DNA from: Nocardiopsis terrae | GTDB taxonomy: Bacteria > Actinomycetota > Actinomycetes > Streptosporangiales > Streptosporangiaceae | Assembly: GCF_014651695.1 (NCBI RefSeq) | Contig: NZ_BMXJ01000006.1 | Coordinates: 222,441-286,440, forward strand | DNA length: 64,000 nucleotides | Direction: 5' to 3' | Part shown: positions 25,785-36,056 of the stretch, piece after piece | How positions within the stretch are numbered: the stretch's first letter is position 1 | Layout: every line of letters starts with the position of its first letter | The notes under the pieces: generated by a model | The model's database searches: none | Told to the model about the DNA's origin: nothing | What the model saw: the letters and a program-made list of their open reading frames with translations, nothing else | Program-made: the position numbers and the translations under genes

Positions 25785-27890
25785 GTGACCGCCTTGACCG
25801 CAGCCGTCCACGATCCCGAGGATTACTCCGCCCGGCACCTGTCGGTCCTCGAGGGCCTCGAGGCGGTGCGCAAACGGCCGGGCATGTACATCGGCTCCAC
25901 CGACAGTCGTGGCCTCACCCACTGCATGTGGGAAATCATCGACAACTCCGTGGACGAGGCCCTCGGCGGCCACTGCGGGCGCATCGACGTGACCCTGCAC
26001 AGCGACGGCTCCGTCGCCGTCAGCGACGATGGCCGCGGTATCCCCGTCGACATAGAACCCAAGTCCGGCCTGTCCGGTGTCGAACTGGTCATGACCAAGC
26101 TCCACGCGGGCGGCAAGTTCGGCTCCGGGTCCTACACCGCGTCCGGCGGTCTCCACGGCGTCGGCGCCTCCGTCGTCAACGCCCTGTCCGCCCGGGTCGA
26201 CGTCGAGGTCGACCGCCAGGGCAGCACCCACGCGCTGAGCTTCCGGCGCGGCATCGCCGGGCGTTTCGCCGGAGCCGGACCCGACGCCGAGTTCACCCCG
26301 GTCTCCGGGCTCGAACAGACCCGCAAGATCGCCAAGAAGATCACCGGCACCCGGATCCGCTTCTGGCCGGACCGGCAGATCTTCCTCAAGGACGCCGAGA
26401 TCACCCGGGAGAACCTGCTCGACCGGGCCCGCCAGACCGCCTTCCTCATCCCCGGGCTGACCATCGCGGTGCGCGACGAGCGCGCCGAGGGCGAGCCCGC
26501 CTACACCGAGGAGTTCCGCTTCGACGGCGGGATCAGCGAGTTCTGCACCTTCCTGGCCCCGGACGAGGCGATCAGCGACGTCCTGCGGATCCAGGGCTCG
26601 GGCAACTTCACCGAGACCGTCCCGGTCCTGGACGAGTCCGGCCACATGGTCCCCGCCGACGTCGACCGCCGCCTGGACGTGGACGTGGCCCTGCGCTGGG
26701 GCGCCGGCTACGACACCACCGTGCGCTCCTTCGTCAACGTGATCGCCACCCCCAAGGGCGGCACCCACATCAACGGCTTCGAGCGCGCCCTGGTCCGGGT
26801 CGTCAACGACCAGTTGCGTGCCACCAAGCTGCTCAGGAACAACGACGACCCGGTCACCAAGGACGACACCCAGGAGGGGCTGACCGCGGTCGTCACCGTG
26901 CGCCTGCCCGAGCCGCAGTTCGAGGGGCAGACCAAGGAGATCCTCGGCACCTCCGCGGCCTCCCGTATCGTCTCCCAGGTGGTCGGCAGGGAACTGCGCG
27001 AGTTCCTCGCCTCCACGAAGAAGGCGGAGAAGGCCAAGGCGCGCAGCGTCATGGAGAAGGTCGTGGGTGCGGCCAAGGCCCGTCTGGCCGCCCGCCAGCA
27101 GCGCGAGACCCAGCGCCGCAAGAACGCCCTGGAGAGCTCGGCCCTGCCCGCCAAGCTGGTGGACTGCCGCAGCGAGGGGCTCGAGCACAGCGAACTCTTC
27201 ATCGTGGAGGGTGACTCCGCGCTGGGCACCGCCAAGCTCGCCCGCGACTCCGAGTTCCAGGCCCTCCTGCCCATCCGGGGCAAGATCCTCAACGTGCAGA
27301 AGTCCTCGGTCGCGGACATGCTCAAGAACGCCGAGTGCGCGGCGATCCTCCAGGTCATCGGGGCCGGCTCGGGTCGGACCTTCGACCTGGACGCCGCCCG
27401 CTACGGCCGTGTCATCCTGATGGCCGACGCCGACGTCGACGGCGCGCACATCCGCTGCCTGCTGCTCACCCTCATCTACCGGTACATGCGGCCGATGCTG
27501 GAGGCCGGGCGCGTGTACGCGGCCGTCCCGCCGCTGCACCGCATCGAGCTGACCAACGTCCGGCGCAAGCGCGGGGCCAAGCCGGAGGACCGCTACATCT
27601 ACACCTACTCCGACGCCGAGCTCTCACGCACCCTGCTGGACCTGGAGAAGCGCAAGATCTCCTGGAAGGAGCCGGTGCAGCGGTACAAGGGCCTGGGTGA
27701 GATGGACGCCGACCAGCTCGCCGAGACGACCATGGACCCGCGCCACCGCACCCTGCGCCGCATTCGGGTGGAGCAGGCGGAGGAGGCCGCCTCCGTGTTC
27801 AACCTGCTGATGGGCAACGAGGTGGCCCCGCGTCGCAGGTTCATCCAGGAGGGCGCGCAGGAGCTCGACCTGGAACGCATCGACGCCTGA
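25785..27890 (+). CDS. parE: DNA topoisomerase IV subunit B
   Basis: 701 residues; the ATPase subunit of the decatenating type II topoisomerase. GHKL ATPase motifs: EIIDNSVDEALGG (about residues 47-59), DDGRGIPV, and GGLHGVGASVVNALS (about 118-132). The transducer domain follows, then the TOPRIM domain with EGDSALGTAKLARD (about 475) and DADVDGAHIRCLLL (about 546). Length fits ParE and lacks the large GyrB insert. GTG at 25785 follows caggag. Its partner parC is 2.3 kb away on the opposite strand. Confidence 0.94.
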   Translation: MTALTAAVHDPEDYSARHLSVLEGLEAVRKRPGMYIGSTDSRGLTHCMWEIIDNSVDEALGGHCGRIDVTLHSDGSVAVSDDGRGIPVDIEPKSGLSGVELVMTKLHAGGKFGSGSYTASGGLHGVGASVVNALSARVDVEVDRQGSTHALSFRRGIAGRFAGAGPDAEFTPVSGLEQTRKIAKKITGTRIRFWPDRQIFLKDAEITRENLLDRARQTAFLIPGLTIAVRDERAEGEPAYTEEFRFDGGISEFCTFLAPDEAISDVLRIQGSGNFTETVPVLDESGHMVPADVDRRLDVDVALRWGAGYDTTVRSFVNVIATPKGGTHINGFERALVRVVNDQLRATKLLRNNDDPVTKDDTQEGLTAVVTVRLPEPQFEGQTKEILGTSAASRIVSQVVGRELREFLASTKKAEKAKARSVMEKVVGAAKARLAARQQRETQRRKNALESSALPAKLVDCRSEGLEHSELFIVEGDSALGTAKLARDSEFQALLPIRGKILNVQKSSVADMLKNAECAAILQVIGAGSGRTFDLDAARYGRVILMADADVDGAHIRCLLLTLIYRYMRPMLEAGRVYAAVPPLHRIELTNVRRKRGAKPEDRYIYTYSDAELSRTLLDLEKRKISWKEPVQRYKGLGEMDADQLAETTMDPRHRTLRRIRVEQAEEAASVFNLLMGNEVAPRRRFIQEGAQELDLERIDA

Positions 27891-27899
27891 CCCGGGCAC

Positions 27900-27934
27900 A
27901 CGGGGGCCGCACCGTCCGACGGTGCGGCCCCCGT
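27900..27934. terminator. bidirectional terminator after parE
   Basis: Perfect 16-base stem (27900-27915 and 27919-27934) with a 3-base loop between converging genes. Confidence 0.85.
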
Positions 27935-27963
27935 TGTCGTTCCGAGCCCCGGCCCGCTCCCGT

Positions 27964-29100
27964 TCAGGGCGCCTGCGGCGGCTCCCAGACACCGTCGGCG
28001 AAGAACCGGTCGACGGCGGCCCGGTACGGCGTGGGGTCCAGACCCCGCTCCGAGACCCAGGAGTCGTTGTAGTAGCTGTGCTGGTAGCGTTCGCCGCCGT
28101 CACAGATCAGGGTGACCACACTGCCCCTGCGTCCCTCCCGGAGCATCCTGGCGACCAGGTGCCACACCCCCCACAGGTTGGTGCCGGTCGACCCGCCCGC
28201 GGACCGGCCGGTGAGGTCGTGCAGGTGGCGCATCGCGGCGATGCTCGCGGCGTCGGGGACCGGCATCATCAGGTCGATCACCGAGGGCACGAAACTCGGC
28301 TCCATCCGCGGACGTCCGATGCCCTCGATCCGGGACGGCATACCGGTCGCGTAGTCCGGGGCACCGGTCACCCAGCCGGGGAAGAACGCGGAGTTCTCCG
28401 GATCCACCACGGCCAGGCGCGTGTGCAGGCGCCGGTAGCGCAGGTAGCGCCCGATGGTCGCCGAGGTGCCGCCCGTTCCCGCGCCCACCACGATCCAGTC
28501 CGGGCAGGGGTGGCGCTCCATCGCGAGCTGCTCGAAGATCGACTCGGCGATGTTGTTGTTGCCCCGCCAGTCCGTGGCCCGCTCGGCGTAGGTGAACTGG
28601 TCCATGTAGTGGCCGCCGGTCTCCGCGGCCAGGCGCTCGGCCTCGCTGTACATCTCCGGGGGGTTGTCCACGAAGTGGCAGCGGCCGCCGTACCGCTCGA
28701 TCAGGGCGATCTTCTCCGGGCTGGTCCTGCGCGGCACCACGGTGATGAAGTCCAGCCCGACCAGCTGCGCGAAGTAGGCCTCCGAGACCGCGGTGGAGCC
28801 GGAACTGGCCTCCACGATCGTGGTGCCCTCGGTGATCCACCCGTTGGCCAGGCCGTAGAGGAACAGCGACCGGGCCAACCTGTGCTTGAGGCTGCCGGTG
28901 GGGTGCACCGACTCGTCCTTCAGGTACAGGTCGATGCCCCACTCCGGGGGCAGCGGGAACACGTGCAGGTGGGTGTCGGCCGAACGCGTGTCGTCCGCGA
29001 CCACCTTGCGCACGGCCTCGTCGGCCCAGGAACGGGCGCTGTCCGAACATCGGTCGACCCAGGCCTCGCCCGGGTCCTGTCTGTCAGGTGTGGAAGCCAT
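27964..29100 (-). CDS. PLP-dependent cysteine synthase family protein (Cds1-like)
   Basis: 378 residues of a fold-type II PLP enzyme. The lysine that binds PLP is in [17 protein letters not shown] (about residue 72), the phosphate loop is [17 protein letters not shown] (about 205), and [13 protein letters not shown] forms the substrate site. The length and the [12 protein letters not shown]-terminal motif match the actinobacterial group containing mycobacterial Cds1, a cysteine desulfhydrase releasing H2S, rather than CysK. ATG at 29100 with a leaderless TAGCCT seven bases upstream. Activity is inferred. Confidence 0.85.
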   Translation of the reverse strand: MASTPDRQDPGEAWVDRCSDSARSWADEAVRKVVADDTRSADTHLHVFPLPPEWGIDLYLKDESVHPTGSLKHRLARSLFLYGLANGWITEGTTIVEASSGSTAVSEAYFAQLVGLDFITVVPRRTSPEKIALIERYGGRCHFVDNPPEMYSEAERLAAETGGHYMDQFTYAERATDWRGNNNIAESIFEQLAMERHPCPDWIVVGAGTGGTSATIGRYLRYRRLHTRLAVVDPENSAFFPGWVTGAPDYATGMPSRIEGIGRPRMEPSFVPSVIDLMMPVPDAASIAAMRHLHDLTGRSAGGSTGTNLWGVWHLVARMLREGRRGSVVTLICDGGERYQHSYYNDSWVSERGLDPTPYRAAVDRFFADGVWEPPQAP

Positions 29101-29107
29101 GCTCAGA

Positions 29108-29113
29108 AGGCTA
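29108..29113 (-). promoter_or_regulatory. -10 element of the leaderless Cds1-like gene
   Basis: TAGCCT on the minus strand, 7 bases before the ATG at 29100. Confidence 0.45.
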
Positions 29114-29148
29114 GCCGGGTCCGGCCCCGCCGGTGCCGCGCACCCGGT

Positions 29149-29475
29149 TCAATCCAGGGACCCGCCGGACATCACCGCGTGCATGCGCCGGTAGGTGGCC
29201 GCCTCCCCGTGGCGGCTCTGCCTCTCCAGCGTGCGTGCGAGCGCGATGTGCGCCCAGTTGTCCACCGGGTCCAGTTCGATCAGCCTGCGGAAGGTCGACT
29301 CGGCCTTGTTGAGCTGGGCGGAGTGGAAGTAGGCGCGGCCCAGCAGCTCCAGGATGGAACGGCTGTCCGGTTCGTCCTCCACAGCGGGTTCGAGGGTCCG
29401 GGCGGCGTAGATCGGGTCGCCCAGTTCCAGGAACATGCGGGCCCGGTTGAAGGTGTCGTAGGTGCTCTCTTCCAC
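29149..29475 (-). CDS. small TPR protein
   Basis: 108 residues with about two and a half tetratricopeptide repeats: ARMFLELGDPIYAARTLEPA (about 12-31), LLGRAYFHSAQLNKAESTFR (about 44-63) and AHIALARTLERQSRHGEAAT (about 74-93). It is probably a protein-interaction adaptor. GTG at 29475 with gagagg 8 bases upstream. It lies between carbonic anhydrase and the Cds1-like gene on the same strand, with gaps of 68 and 48 bases. Confidence 0.8.
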   Translation of the reverse strand: MEESTYDTFNRARMFLELGDPIYAARTLEPAVEDEPDSRSILELLGRAYFHSAQLNKAESTFRRLIELDPVDNWAHIALARTLERQSRHGEAATYRRMHAVMSGGSLD

Positions 29476-29543
29476 GGTGCTCCTCTCGGCGGCCGCCTGC
29501 CGTTGCGGATGACAACGGCCGCCGGAGCGAGCGCATTCCCGCC

Positions 29544-30074
29544 TCAGAGGTCGACCGGGTCCACCCTCCCGCTGTCCACGTCGTAGAGCGCACCGGCCAC
29601 CGGGAGCCCCTGGGGGAGCAGGGGGTGGTGCCGGATCCGCTCCAGGTCGTGCCGGAGCGCGCCCAACTGGTCGTTGTCGGTGTGGAACTCCAGGCTGCGG
29701 GTGTCCACCCCGTGCTCCTCCAGGATGAGGTCGTGCACGGCGTCGTCGCTGGCCACCGAGGCCATCTTGCAGCGAGTGTGCGGGAGGACCAGCACCCGGT
29801 CCACCCCCAGCAGGTACACCGCCAGGACGAGGGTCCGCAGGGTGTCGTCGGTGACCCGGGCGCCCGCGTTGCGCAGGATCTTCGCGTCACCGGGCTCCAG
29901 GCCCAGCATGTCGAGCGGTTCGATCCTGGAGTCCATACAGGTCACCAGGGCCAGACCGCGGGCCGCCAGCGGTTTGAGGCCGGCGAGTGAGAACTCTTCG
30001 GCGTAGGCGGCGTTGGCGCCGAAAACATCGTCGAACGTCCCCGGGGCAGGGGTGGTGTCCTGGTCTTCACTCAC
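29544..30074 (-). CDS. beta-class carbonic anhydrase
   Basis: 176 residues. Zinc ligands are recognisable: Cys in LVTCMDSRIEP (about residue 46) and the His/Cys pair in LPHTRCKM (about 99-102), with the Asp-Arg dyad in MDSR. The size and motif set match the short mycobacterial-type beta-CA group (Rv1284-like). Catalyses CO2 hydration. GTG at 30074 follows gggagtga. Downstream of parC's terminator, upstream of the TPR gene. Confidence 0.92.
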   Translation of the reverse strand: MSEDQDTTPAPGTFDDVFGANAAYAEEFSLAGLKPLAARGLALVTCMDSRIEPLDMLGLEPGDAKILRNAGARVTDDTLRTLVLAVYLLGVDRVLVLPHTRCKMASVASDDAVHDLILEEHGVDTRSLEFHTDNDQLGALRHDLERIRHHPLLPQGLPVAGALYDVDSGRVDPVDL

Positions 30075-30110
30075 TTGGTGTCACTCCCTATGCGTCATCG
30101 GTGCACGCCG

Positions 30111-30150
30111 GTGCCGTGCACACAGGTAAGCACACCCGTGTGCACGGCAC
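30111..30150 (-). terminator. terminator after parC
   Basis: Perfect 13-base arms gtgccgtgcacac / gtgtgcacggcac (30111-30123, 30138-30150), 13-50 bases past the parC stop. Confidence 0.8.
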
Positions 30151-30162
30151 GTTGCGTCAAGC

Positions 30163-32658
30163 TCAGGTGTTCGCTCCGGGCGCGGTGATCCCGGAGTCGG
30201 TCTGGCCGCTACCGACCGTGGTGATGGCACGCGGCAGAGCCTCGCCGGAACCGTCCCTGCGCTCGGTCAGGTCCGGCAGCCGGACCGGCTTGCCGTCGGC
30301 CCGGGAGGCCCGGGCCGGTGCGCGTCCCACCCATGCGAACAGCAGGGTGTCCTCGCCCTTCAGGTAGCGGTGGCAGCGTACACCGCCGGTCGCCCGGCCC
30401 TTCGAGGGGTAGGCCTCGAAGGGGGTCACCTTGGCGGATCCGGGCTGGGTGCCCTCCAGGGCGTTGCTGCTGCCGGAGACGGTCACCACGACCGAGTCCT
30501 CCGGGCTGGGCACCGCGCCGAACCACAGGACGCGGGCCTCCTCGGACAGGCGGACGCCGGCCACACCCCCTGCCTGTCGGCCCTGCGGACGGGCGGTGGC
30601 CGCCGAGAAGCGCAGTAGTTGCGCCTCGGAGGTGATGAAGACGAGGTCCTCCTCACCCGTGGAGAGCTGGGTGAGGCCGACGACGCGGTCGTCGTCCTTG
30701 AGCGTGATGATCTCGAAGTCGTCCTTGTTGGGCGGGAAGTCCGGCGCGACGCGCTTGACCACACCGCCGGCGGTGCCCACGGCGAAGCCGGGGCCGGAGT
30801 TGTTCATCGACACCACCGACACGACCCGCTCGCCCTCGTCGAGCTGCACGAACTCGCCGACGTCCAGACCGGCTGCCAGGGGTGGGCGCTCGGGTTCGCC
30901 CTCGCCCTGCTCGGGCAGCTCCGGGAGTTCCACTACGGGGACGCGGATCATCCGCCCCAGGTCGGTGACGAAGCCGATGTCGGACCGGGACGTGGTCGGG
31001 ACCGAAACCTCGATCGCGTCGTGCGGAGCCCGCAGCCCCTCGTACACGCGCGGCGGCGCCGCCCCCTTGGTCCGGGCGATGTGGCCGTCCACACCGAACA
31101 GGACGTGGCAGGGCTGGTCGGCCATCTCCAGCGGGATCACCGCGGCGCGGGCCGCGCCGTCGCTCTCGCGCAGCTGGGTGCGGCGCGGGGTCGCGAACTT
31201 CTTGGAGACGTCGTTCAGCTCCTTGGAGACGACGCGGCGCAGCTTCTTGTCCGACTCCAGGATCGAGGTGAGCTCCTCGATCTCCTGGTTGAGCCTGTCC
31301 CGCTCGGTCTCCAGCTCCAGCCGGTCGAACCGGGTGAGGCGGCGCAGCGGGGTGTCGAGGATGTAGCGCGCCTGGATCTCGGACAGGTCGTAGGCGCCCA
31401 TGAGGGACTCACGGGCCGCCGCGGTGTCGTCGGCCTCGCGGATGAGCGCGATCACCCGGTCGATGTCGAGCAGGGCGACGAGCAGGCCGCCGACCAGGTG
31501 CAGGCGCTCCTGGCGCTTCTTGCGGCGGTGCTCGCTGCGGCGGCGGACCACGTCGAGGCGGTGGTCGACGTAGACCTCCAGCAGCTCGCGCAGTCCCAGC
31601 GTCTGGGGCTGGCCGTTGACCAGCGCCACGTTGTTGATGCCGAAGGACTCCTCCATCGGCGTGAGCCGGTAGAGCTCCTCCAGGACCGCCTCGGGGTTGA
31701 AGCCGTTCTTGAGCTCGATGACCAGGCGCAGGCCCTGGTTGCGGTCGGTCAGGTCCTTCAGGTCCGAGATGCCCTGGAGCTTCTTGGACTGCACCAGCTC
31801 CTTGATCCGGCTGACGACCTTCTCCGGGCCGACGCTGTAGGGCAGCTCGGTGATGACCAGGCCGGTGCGGCGCGCGGACACCTTCTCGATGGAGACGGTG
31901 GCGCGGGTCTTGAAGGTGCCGCGGCCCTTGCGGTAGGCGTCGCGGACCCCGTCCAGACCGACGATGGTGCCGCCGGTGGGCAGGTCGGGGCCGGGGACGA
32001 ACTCGGTGAGCTCCTCCAGGGTGGCGTCGGGGTGGGCGATCAGGTGGCGGGCCGCCGCGATGACCTCGCCCAGGTTGTGCGGGGCCATGTTGGTGGCCAT
32101 GCCCACGGCGATGCCTGAGGCGCCGTTGACCAGGAGGTTGGGGAAGGAAGCGGGCAGGACCTCCGGCTCGGTCTCCTGGCCGTCGTAGTTCGGCCTGAAG
32201 TCGACGACGTCCTCGTCGATGGACGAGACCAGCAGTTCGGCGGCGCTGTCCAGCCGGGCCTCGGTGTAGCGCATGGCCGCGGGGGCGTCGTCGCCGCCCA
32301 GCGAACCGAAGTTGCCGTGGCCGTCGACCAGGGGCACGCGCATGGCGAAGGACTGGCTGAGGCGCACCAGGGCGTCGTAGATGGCTGAGTCGCCGTGGGG
32401 GTGGAGCCGACCCATCACCTCCCCGACGACACGGGCGCACTTGACGTGCCCGCGGTCGGGCCGCAGGCCCATTTCGTTCATCTGGTACAGGATGCGCCGT
32501 TGGACCGGTTTCATACCGTCGCGCGCGTCGGGTAGCGCGCGTTGGTAGATCACCGAGTACGCGTACTCCAGGAAGCTGCCGCGCATCTCCTCGGAGACGT
32601 CGATGTCGATGATCTTTTCGGCGAGATCCTCGGGGGGACGGGAAGTAGTACGGGCCAT
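30163..32658 (-). CDS. parC: DNA topoisomerase IV subunit A
   Basis: 831 residues; DNA cleavage subunit. The catalytic tyrosine is Tyr131 in [10 protein letters not shown]. The quinolone-determining region reads [17 protein letters not shown], with Ser91 and Asp95 at the two common resistance positions, i.e. sensitive-type residues. The C-terminal domain (from about 500) is a beta-pinwheel lacking a clear GyrA box, which supports ParC over GyrA, as does the nearby parE. ATG at 32658; CAGAAT lies 7 bases upstream, so it may be leaderless. The frame continues to 33006 without support. Confidence 0.93.
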   Translation of the reverse strand: MARTTSRPPEDLAEKIIDIDVSEEMRGSFLEYAYSVIYQRALPDARDGMKPVQRRILYQMNEMGLRPDRGHVKCARVVGEVMGRLHPHGDSAIYDALVRLSQSFAMRVPLVDGHGNFGSLGGDDAPAAMRYTEARLDSAAELLVSSIDEDVVDFRPNYDGQETEPEVLPASFPNLLVNGASGIAVGMATNMAPHNLGEVIAAARHLIAHPDATLEELTEFVPGPDLPTGGTIVGLDGVRDAYRKGRGTFKTRATVSIEKVSARRTGLVITELPYSVGPEKVVSRIKELVQSKKLQGISDLKDLTDRNQGLRLVIELKNGFNPEAVLEELYRLTPMEESFGINNVALVNGQPQTLGLRELLEVYVDHRLDVVRRRSEHRRKKRQERLHLVGGLLVALLDIDRVIALIREADDTAAARESLMGAYDLSEIQARYILDTPLRRLTRFDRLELETERDRLNQEIEELTSILESDKKLRRVVSKELNDVSKKFATPRRTQLRESDGAARAAVIPLEMADQPCHVLFGVDGHIARTKGAAPPRVYEGLRAPHDAIEVSVPTTSRSDIGFVTDLGRMIRVPVVELPELPEQGEGEPERPPLAAGLDVGEFVQLDEGERVVSVVSMNNSGPGFAVGTAGGVVKRVAPDFPPNKDDFEIITLKDDDRVVGLTQLSTGEEDLVFITSEAQLLRFSAATARPQGRQAGGVAGVRLSEEARVLWFGAVPSPEDSVVVTVSGSSNALEGTQPGSAKVTPFEAYPSKGRATGGVRCHRYLKGEDTLLFAWVGRAPARASRADGKPVRLPDLTERRDGSGEALPRAITTVGSGQTDSGITAPGANT

Positions 32659-32803
32659 GTCCGTAATTCTGGCCTGTTCCGGGGACTGAAACGTACGGGG
32701 ACGGGGGTCCGGGCGTGTGTGAGTCGTGCGACTGGGGGGGTTTCGCCCGTTCACGAAGGGGTTCTCCGCCCCGGAGGACGGGTCCGGGAGGGGGAACTTC
32801 CGG

Positions 32804-32839
32804 GCGGGGGCGGGCCGCCGTGGAGCGGTCCGCCCCCGC
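32804..32839 (-). terminator. terminator after the GH81 gene
   Basis: 15-base arms (32804-32818, 32825-32839) with one G-U pair and a 6-base loop. Confidence 0.8.
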
Positions 32840-32872
32840 TGCGGGCGTTCGGCGCCGGTACGGCGCCCGCGG

Positions 32873-35737
32873 TCAGTCGGTGAAGGGAATGCCCAGGGTG
32901 GCGCCCTGGCCGCCGCCGATGCGGATCTCGGAGTCCTGGCCGCCGAGAGCGCTCCAGACCTCCAGGCGCACCGATCCGCCCTCCAGGTCGGCGAACTGGC
33001 CGTCACCGGAGCTCAGACCCTGGCTCTCGGTGTAGACCTCCCAACCGGGCAGGTCGTTGGTGGGGAAGTAGTGGTGGGTCTCCTCCCGGTCGTGGCTGCC
33101 GTCACCGTCGAAGTCGTAGGAGACGCGCACCTGCACGGCGTTGCCGACGCCGTTGCCGGAGTCCACCGGCAGGGCGAAGGAGGTGTCGCCGCCGGTGAAG
33201 GAGCCGTTCAGGTCCTTCAGCTCGAGCACCACTGCGTCCGCGGGCGGGGTGCCGTCCTGGTTCCGGCCGCCGGCGTCCGGCACGGTGACCGAGCCCTCCG
33301 CGCTGTCCGGTTCGGTGGTGAGCGCGTCGGCGCCCAGGTGCAGGGTGCCCTCTCCCACGTTGCCCTCGCCGGGGTCCGGGCCGGGGTCCCCGTCGCCGGG
33401 GTCGCCCCCGCCGCCCTCACCCGCGGTGGAACCGAGCGCGCCCGGTGCGACCCGGAGCGTGGTGCCGTCGGAGAAGGTCACGGTCAGCGGGTCGGAGCCC
33501 GGGTTGAAGGCCGTGTAGGAGCGTTCGCTGCCGTTGTCGAACACGGCGTAGTGGGCGGTGTCCGCGGTGACGGAGACGTCCACGTTGCCGACCTCGGCGA
33601 GCGTGGACACCCACTGGTAGGTGTGCGGCTTGGATTCACCCGCCTCGGGCTCGTAGGTCTGCCACTGCTCCTCGAACATCCTCAGGGCGTCCTCGCCGTC
33701 GGAGAGTGCGCGGTGCGCCCAGTGGATGTCCCGCCAGATCTCGGGTTCGCGGCCGAGCTTGTCCACGAGCGACTCGTGGACGGCGCCGGCGTGCTCGGGG
33801 TCGTGGCCCAGGTACAGCGAGCCCGCGGTGATGGGCAGGTAGTTGATGCCGTAGTGCTCCTCGTGGCCGCCGTCCCACCAGATCCGGTAGTCTCCGCCGT
33901 CGCCCCACACCATGCCGACGACGTCCTCGTCGAAGTCCTCGGGGAAGGTGTCGCCGCCCTGGTTCTGCCAGTAGCGGGCGATGGTGGAGGCCTGGGTGGT
34001 GTGCAGGTAGACGCCCAGGTCGCGCAGCTCCTCGTCACCGGTCAGGGCCCCGAAGGTCGCGGTGGCGGCGGCGAAGTGCATGCCCTCGGAGGAGGACTCC
34101 TGGTTGTTGCCCGCGGCGAACCCGGCGTGGCCGGAGGCCCAGCCGTGCCCGGCGTAGGGGGAGAAGGAGCGCAGTCGGGGGAACATGTCGCTGTCGGGGT
34201 CGGTCCCGGCCACGTCGTCGATGAGCAGGCGGATCATGCCGCCCCAGGCGTCCTCGTCGGCCCAGTCGCGGTCGTAGCGGGCGACCACGGCGGCGGCGGA
34301 GACGAAGTACCCGTAGTGGAAGTCGTGGTCGTTGATCTCGGTTGCGGCCCCGAAGCTGTCCGGGAAGCCGAGCATCGTGCCCCAGGTCTGGTCGTGGTGG
34401 AAGCGGCGGGTCCCGTCCGCCGTCAGCCAGCCCTCCAGGCGCCCCTTGACCAGGGCGAGGAGTTCGTCGCGCGCCTCGGTGTGCCCGATCGAGTCGGCGA
34501 TGGGGACGAGCTGTGCCAGGCGGCCCATGGCCTTGCCGTCCCAGTAGGTGTCGCCGGGTTCGGGGAAGAGCTCCTCCTCGGCGAGCACCTCGTCGATCAG
34601 GGTGGCCAGCCGGTCGTGGTCGGCGCTGTCGACGGTGGGCAGGCTGGGCATGATGCCCTGGGTGGTGAGCTCGGTGGTGAAGGTGGCGCCCTCGGAAACC
34701 CGCATCTCTCCCCGGGGGGAGGCGTAGGACAGGTCGGTGAGGTCACCGGTGACGTGTTCCCACTGGTGCGGGTAGAGCGCGGTGAGCGTGCCCGTCTCCG
34801 CGCCCTCCCTGGCCTCGGTCTCCAACCGGTAGGTGCTGGTGAGGGTGGCCGCGGACTCGTCGTAGTCGTACTCCACGAGGGAGTCGGTGACGAAGGAGTG
34901 TGCGTAGGGGGCGAAGGCGTCCAGGTCCTCGGGCGAGGGCAGGGCGGCCACCGAGTAGTACCCCTCGTCCCCGGTGTCGGCGGTGAGGGTGTCGCCGGAC
35001 AGGGACCAGGGGGCGTCGGAGGGGGCGAACAGGGCGTAGTGCCTGCCGTTCACGGTGGCGCCGACGGTGGATCCGTCCTGGTGCCAGACCTCGGGGGTGC
35101 CGGTGAAGGTCACCTCGGCGTCGCCGCCCGCGGTCTCGGCGTAGGCGAAGGGCAGGCCCTGGCCGATGGTGGCGCGCAGGGTCGATCCGCCGCCCTCCCA
35201 GTGCGCGGTGACGGTCCAGTCGCCGCTGTCGGCGGTGCGGGTGTCGGGTGACTCCAGCCCGGTGACGCCGAGCGAGAGGTCGGCTACGGCGGTGTACTCG
35301 TACTTGAGGCCCTCGCCCACGAGCTGGTGGGAGTCGGGGTAGCCCATGTTGAGTCCGCCCTCGTGGGGGAGGTAGCTCAACGGGTGGGCGAACAGGTTCT
35401 CGCCGTGGGGGTTGTCGGGGTAGCGCTGGAAGATCAGGGAGGACCACCACTCGTTGGTGGGGGCCGGGCCCTCGAAGTCGTCGGTCACCTTGGGGGCGAC
35501 CGGGTTGCCGTTGAGGTCGGAGGGGCCCGAGGCCCCCCCGGGGAGGGCGGTCGTGTAACCGCCCGAGCCGACGGGTACCTGGGCCGTCTCGGCCGAGACG
35601 GGTGCGGCACCGCCGGTTCCGGCGCCGGTGACGGCAAGGGTGGCGCCGCCGACCACGAGCGCCGAGGCGGTGGCGAGCAGGCCGAGCCTGCTGCGCGGCC
35701 CCGGGCGTGCGGGGTGGCGGTAGCGGGGGTGTGCCAT
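32873..35737 (-). CDS. secreted endo-1,3-beta-glucanase, glycoside hydrolase family 81
   Basis: 954 residues. A signal peptide (about 1-48: basic start, then LGLLATASALVVGGATLAV, cleavage near APVSA) indicates export. The GH81 catalytic domain (about 75-700) contains NEWWSSLIFQRYPDNP, the catalytic-Asp motif NDHDFHYGYFVSAAA (about 470) and the Glu-rich motif GNNQESSSEGMHF (about 545). A Gly/Pro/Asp linker near 780 leads to a C-terminal beta-sandwich domain (about 800-954) resembling a beta-glucan-binding module such as CBM56; this last call is tentative. Substrate would be laminarin, callose or fungal wall glucan. ATG at 35737 with gaaagg upstream. A CebR/CelR-type operator lies 40 bases upstream. 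Confidence 0.92.
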   Translation of the reverse strand: MAHPRYRHPARPGPRSRLGLLATASALVVGGATLAVTGAGTGGAAPVSAETAQVPVGSGGYTTALPGGASGPSDLNGNPVAPKVTDDFEGPAPTNEWWSSLIFQRYPDNPHGENLFAHPLSYLPHEGGLNMGYPDSHQLVGEGLKYEYTAVADLSLGVTGLESPDTRTADSGDWTVTAHWEGGGSTLRATIGQGLPFAYAETAGGDAEVTFTGTPEVWHQDGSTVGATVNGRHYALFAPSDAPWSLSGDTLTADTGDEGYYSVAALPSPEDLDAFAPYAHSFVTDSLVEYDYDESAATLTSTYRLETEAREGAETGTLTALYPHQWEHVTGDLTDLSYASPRGEMRVSEGATFTTELTTQGIMPSLPTVDSADHDRLATLIDEVLAEEELFPEPGDTYWDGKAMGRLAQLVPIADSIGHTEARDELLALVKGRLEGWLTADGTRRFHHDQTWGTMLGFPDSFGAATEINDHDFHYGYFVSAAAVVARYDRDWADEDAWGGMIRLLIDDVAGTDPDSDMFPRLRSFSPYAGHGWASGHAGFAAGNNQESSSEGMHFAAATATFGALTGDEELRDLGVYLHTTQASTIARYWQNQGGDTFPEDFDEDVVGMVWGDGGDYRIWWDGGHEEHYGINYLPITAGSLYLGHDPEHAGAVHESLVDKLGREPEIWRDIHWAHRALSDGEDALRMFEEQWQTYEPEAGESKPHTYQWVSTLAEVGNVDVSVTADTAHYAVFDNGSERSYTAFNPGSDPLTVTFSDGTTLRVAPGALGSTAGEGGGGDPGDGDPGPDPGEGNVGEGTLHLGADALTTEPDSAEGSVTVPDAGGRNQDGTPPADAVVLELKDLNGSFTGGDTSFALPVDSGNGVGNAVQVRVSYDFDGDGSHDREETHHYFPTNDLPGWEVYTESQGLSSGDGQFADLEGGSVRLEVWSALGGQDSEIRIGGGQGATLGIPFTD

Positions 35738-35776
35738 CGTGTGCCTTTCGTGCTTCTCGATGGGACGCGGACCCAG

Positions 35777-35790
35777 CGGGAGCGCTCCCA
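35777..35790. promoter_or_regulatory. CebR/CelR-type LacI-family operator
   Basis: cgggagcgctccca matches 13 of 14 bases of the TGGGAGCGCTCCCA operator known for CebR in Streptomyces and CelR in Thermobifida, which respond to cellobiose. It lies 40-53 bases before the GH81 start codon, where binding would block expression. Confidence 0.7.
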
Positions 35791-36056
35791 TGGGACGTGA
35801 GCCCTGACGCTGAGTGTTGGGGCGGCTTCGCCGGAGCGCAATGGCACCTAACTGGAAAGTTTCTATTCTGTTACTAGGGTGAACTTGTGGGGGAATGTGG
35901 AACCGGGTTCCGTTGTGTGTCGCTTTTGGGCTCTGCGGTCTGGGCCGTTGGCCGCCCTGGCCAGCTTCGGACACGAATAGCAGTTGTCTTGATGCGCTCT
36001 GTCGTCAACCATGGATCTGTGATGAATATCCGTGACTAGCCGAGAGGCTTGATGCC
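35791..36056. other. divergent region between GH81 and the regulatory island
   Basis: About 270 bases with lower GC than the flanks (35830-35900 and 35970-36040). It must hold the GH81 promoter and the promoter of the next operon, but I could not pick convincing -35/-10 pairs. No gene seen. Confidence 0.4.

Noticed and set aside
25704..27539. 611-residue minus-strand frame
   Set aside because: Shadow of parE.
32726..35251. 841-residue plus-strand frame opposite GH81
   Set aside because: Gly/Val-rich low-complexity shadow frame; the GH81 motifs lie on the other strand.
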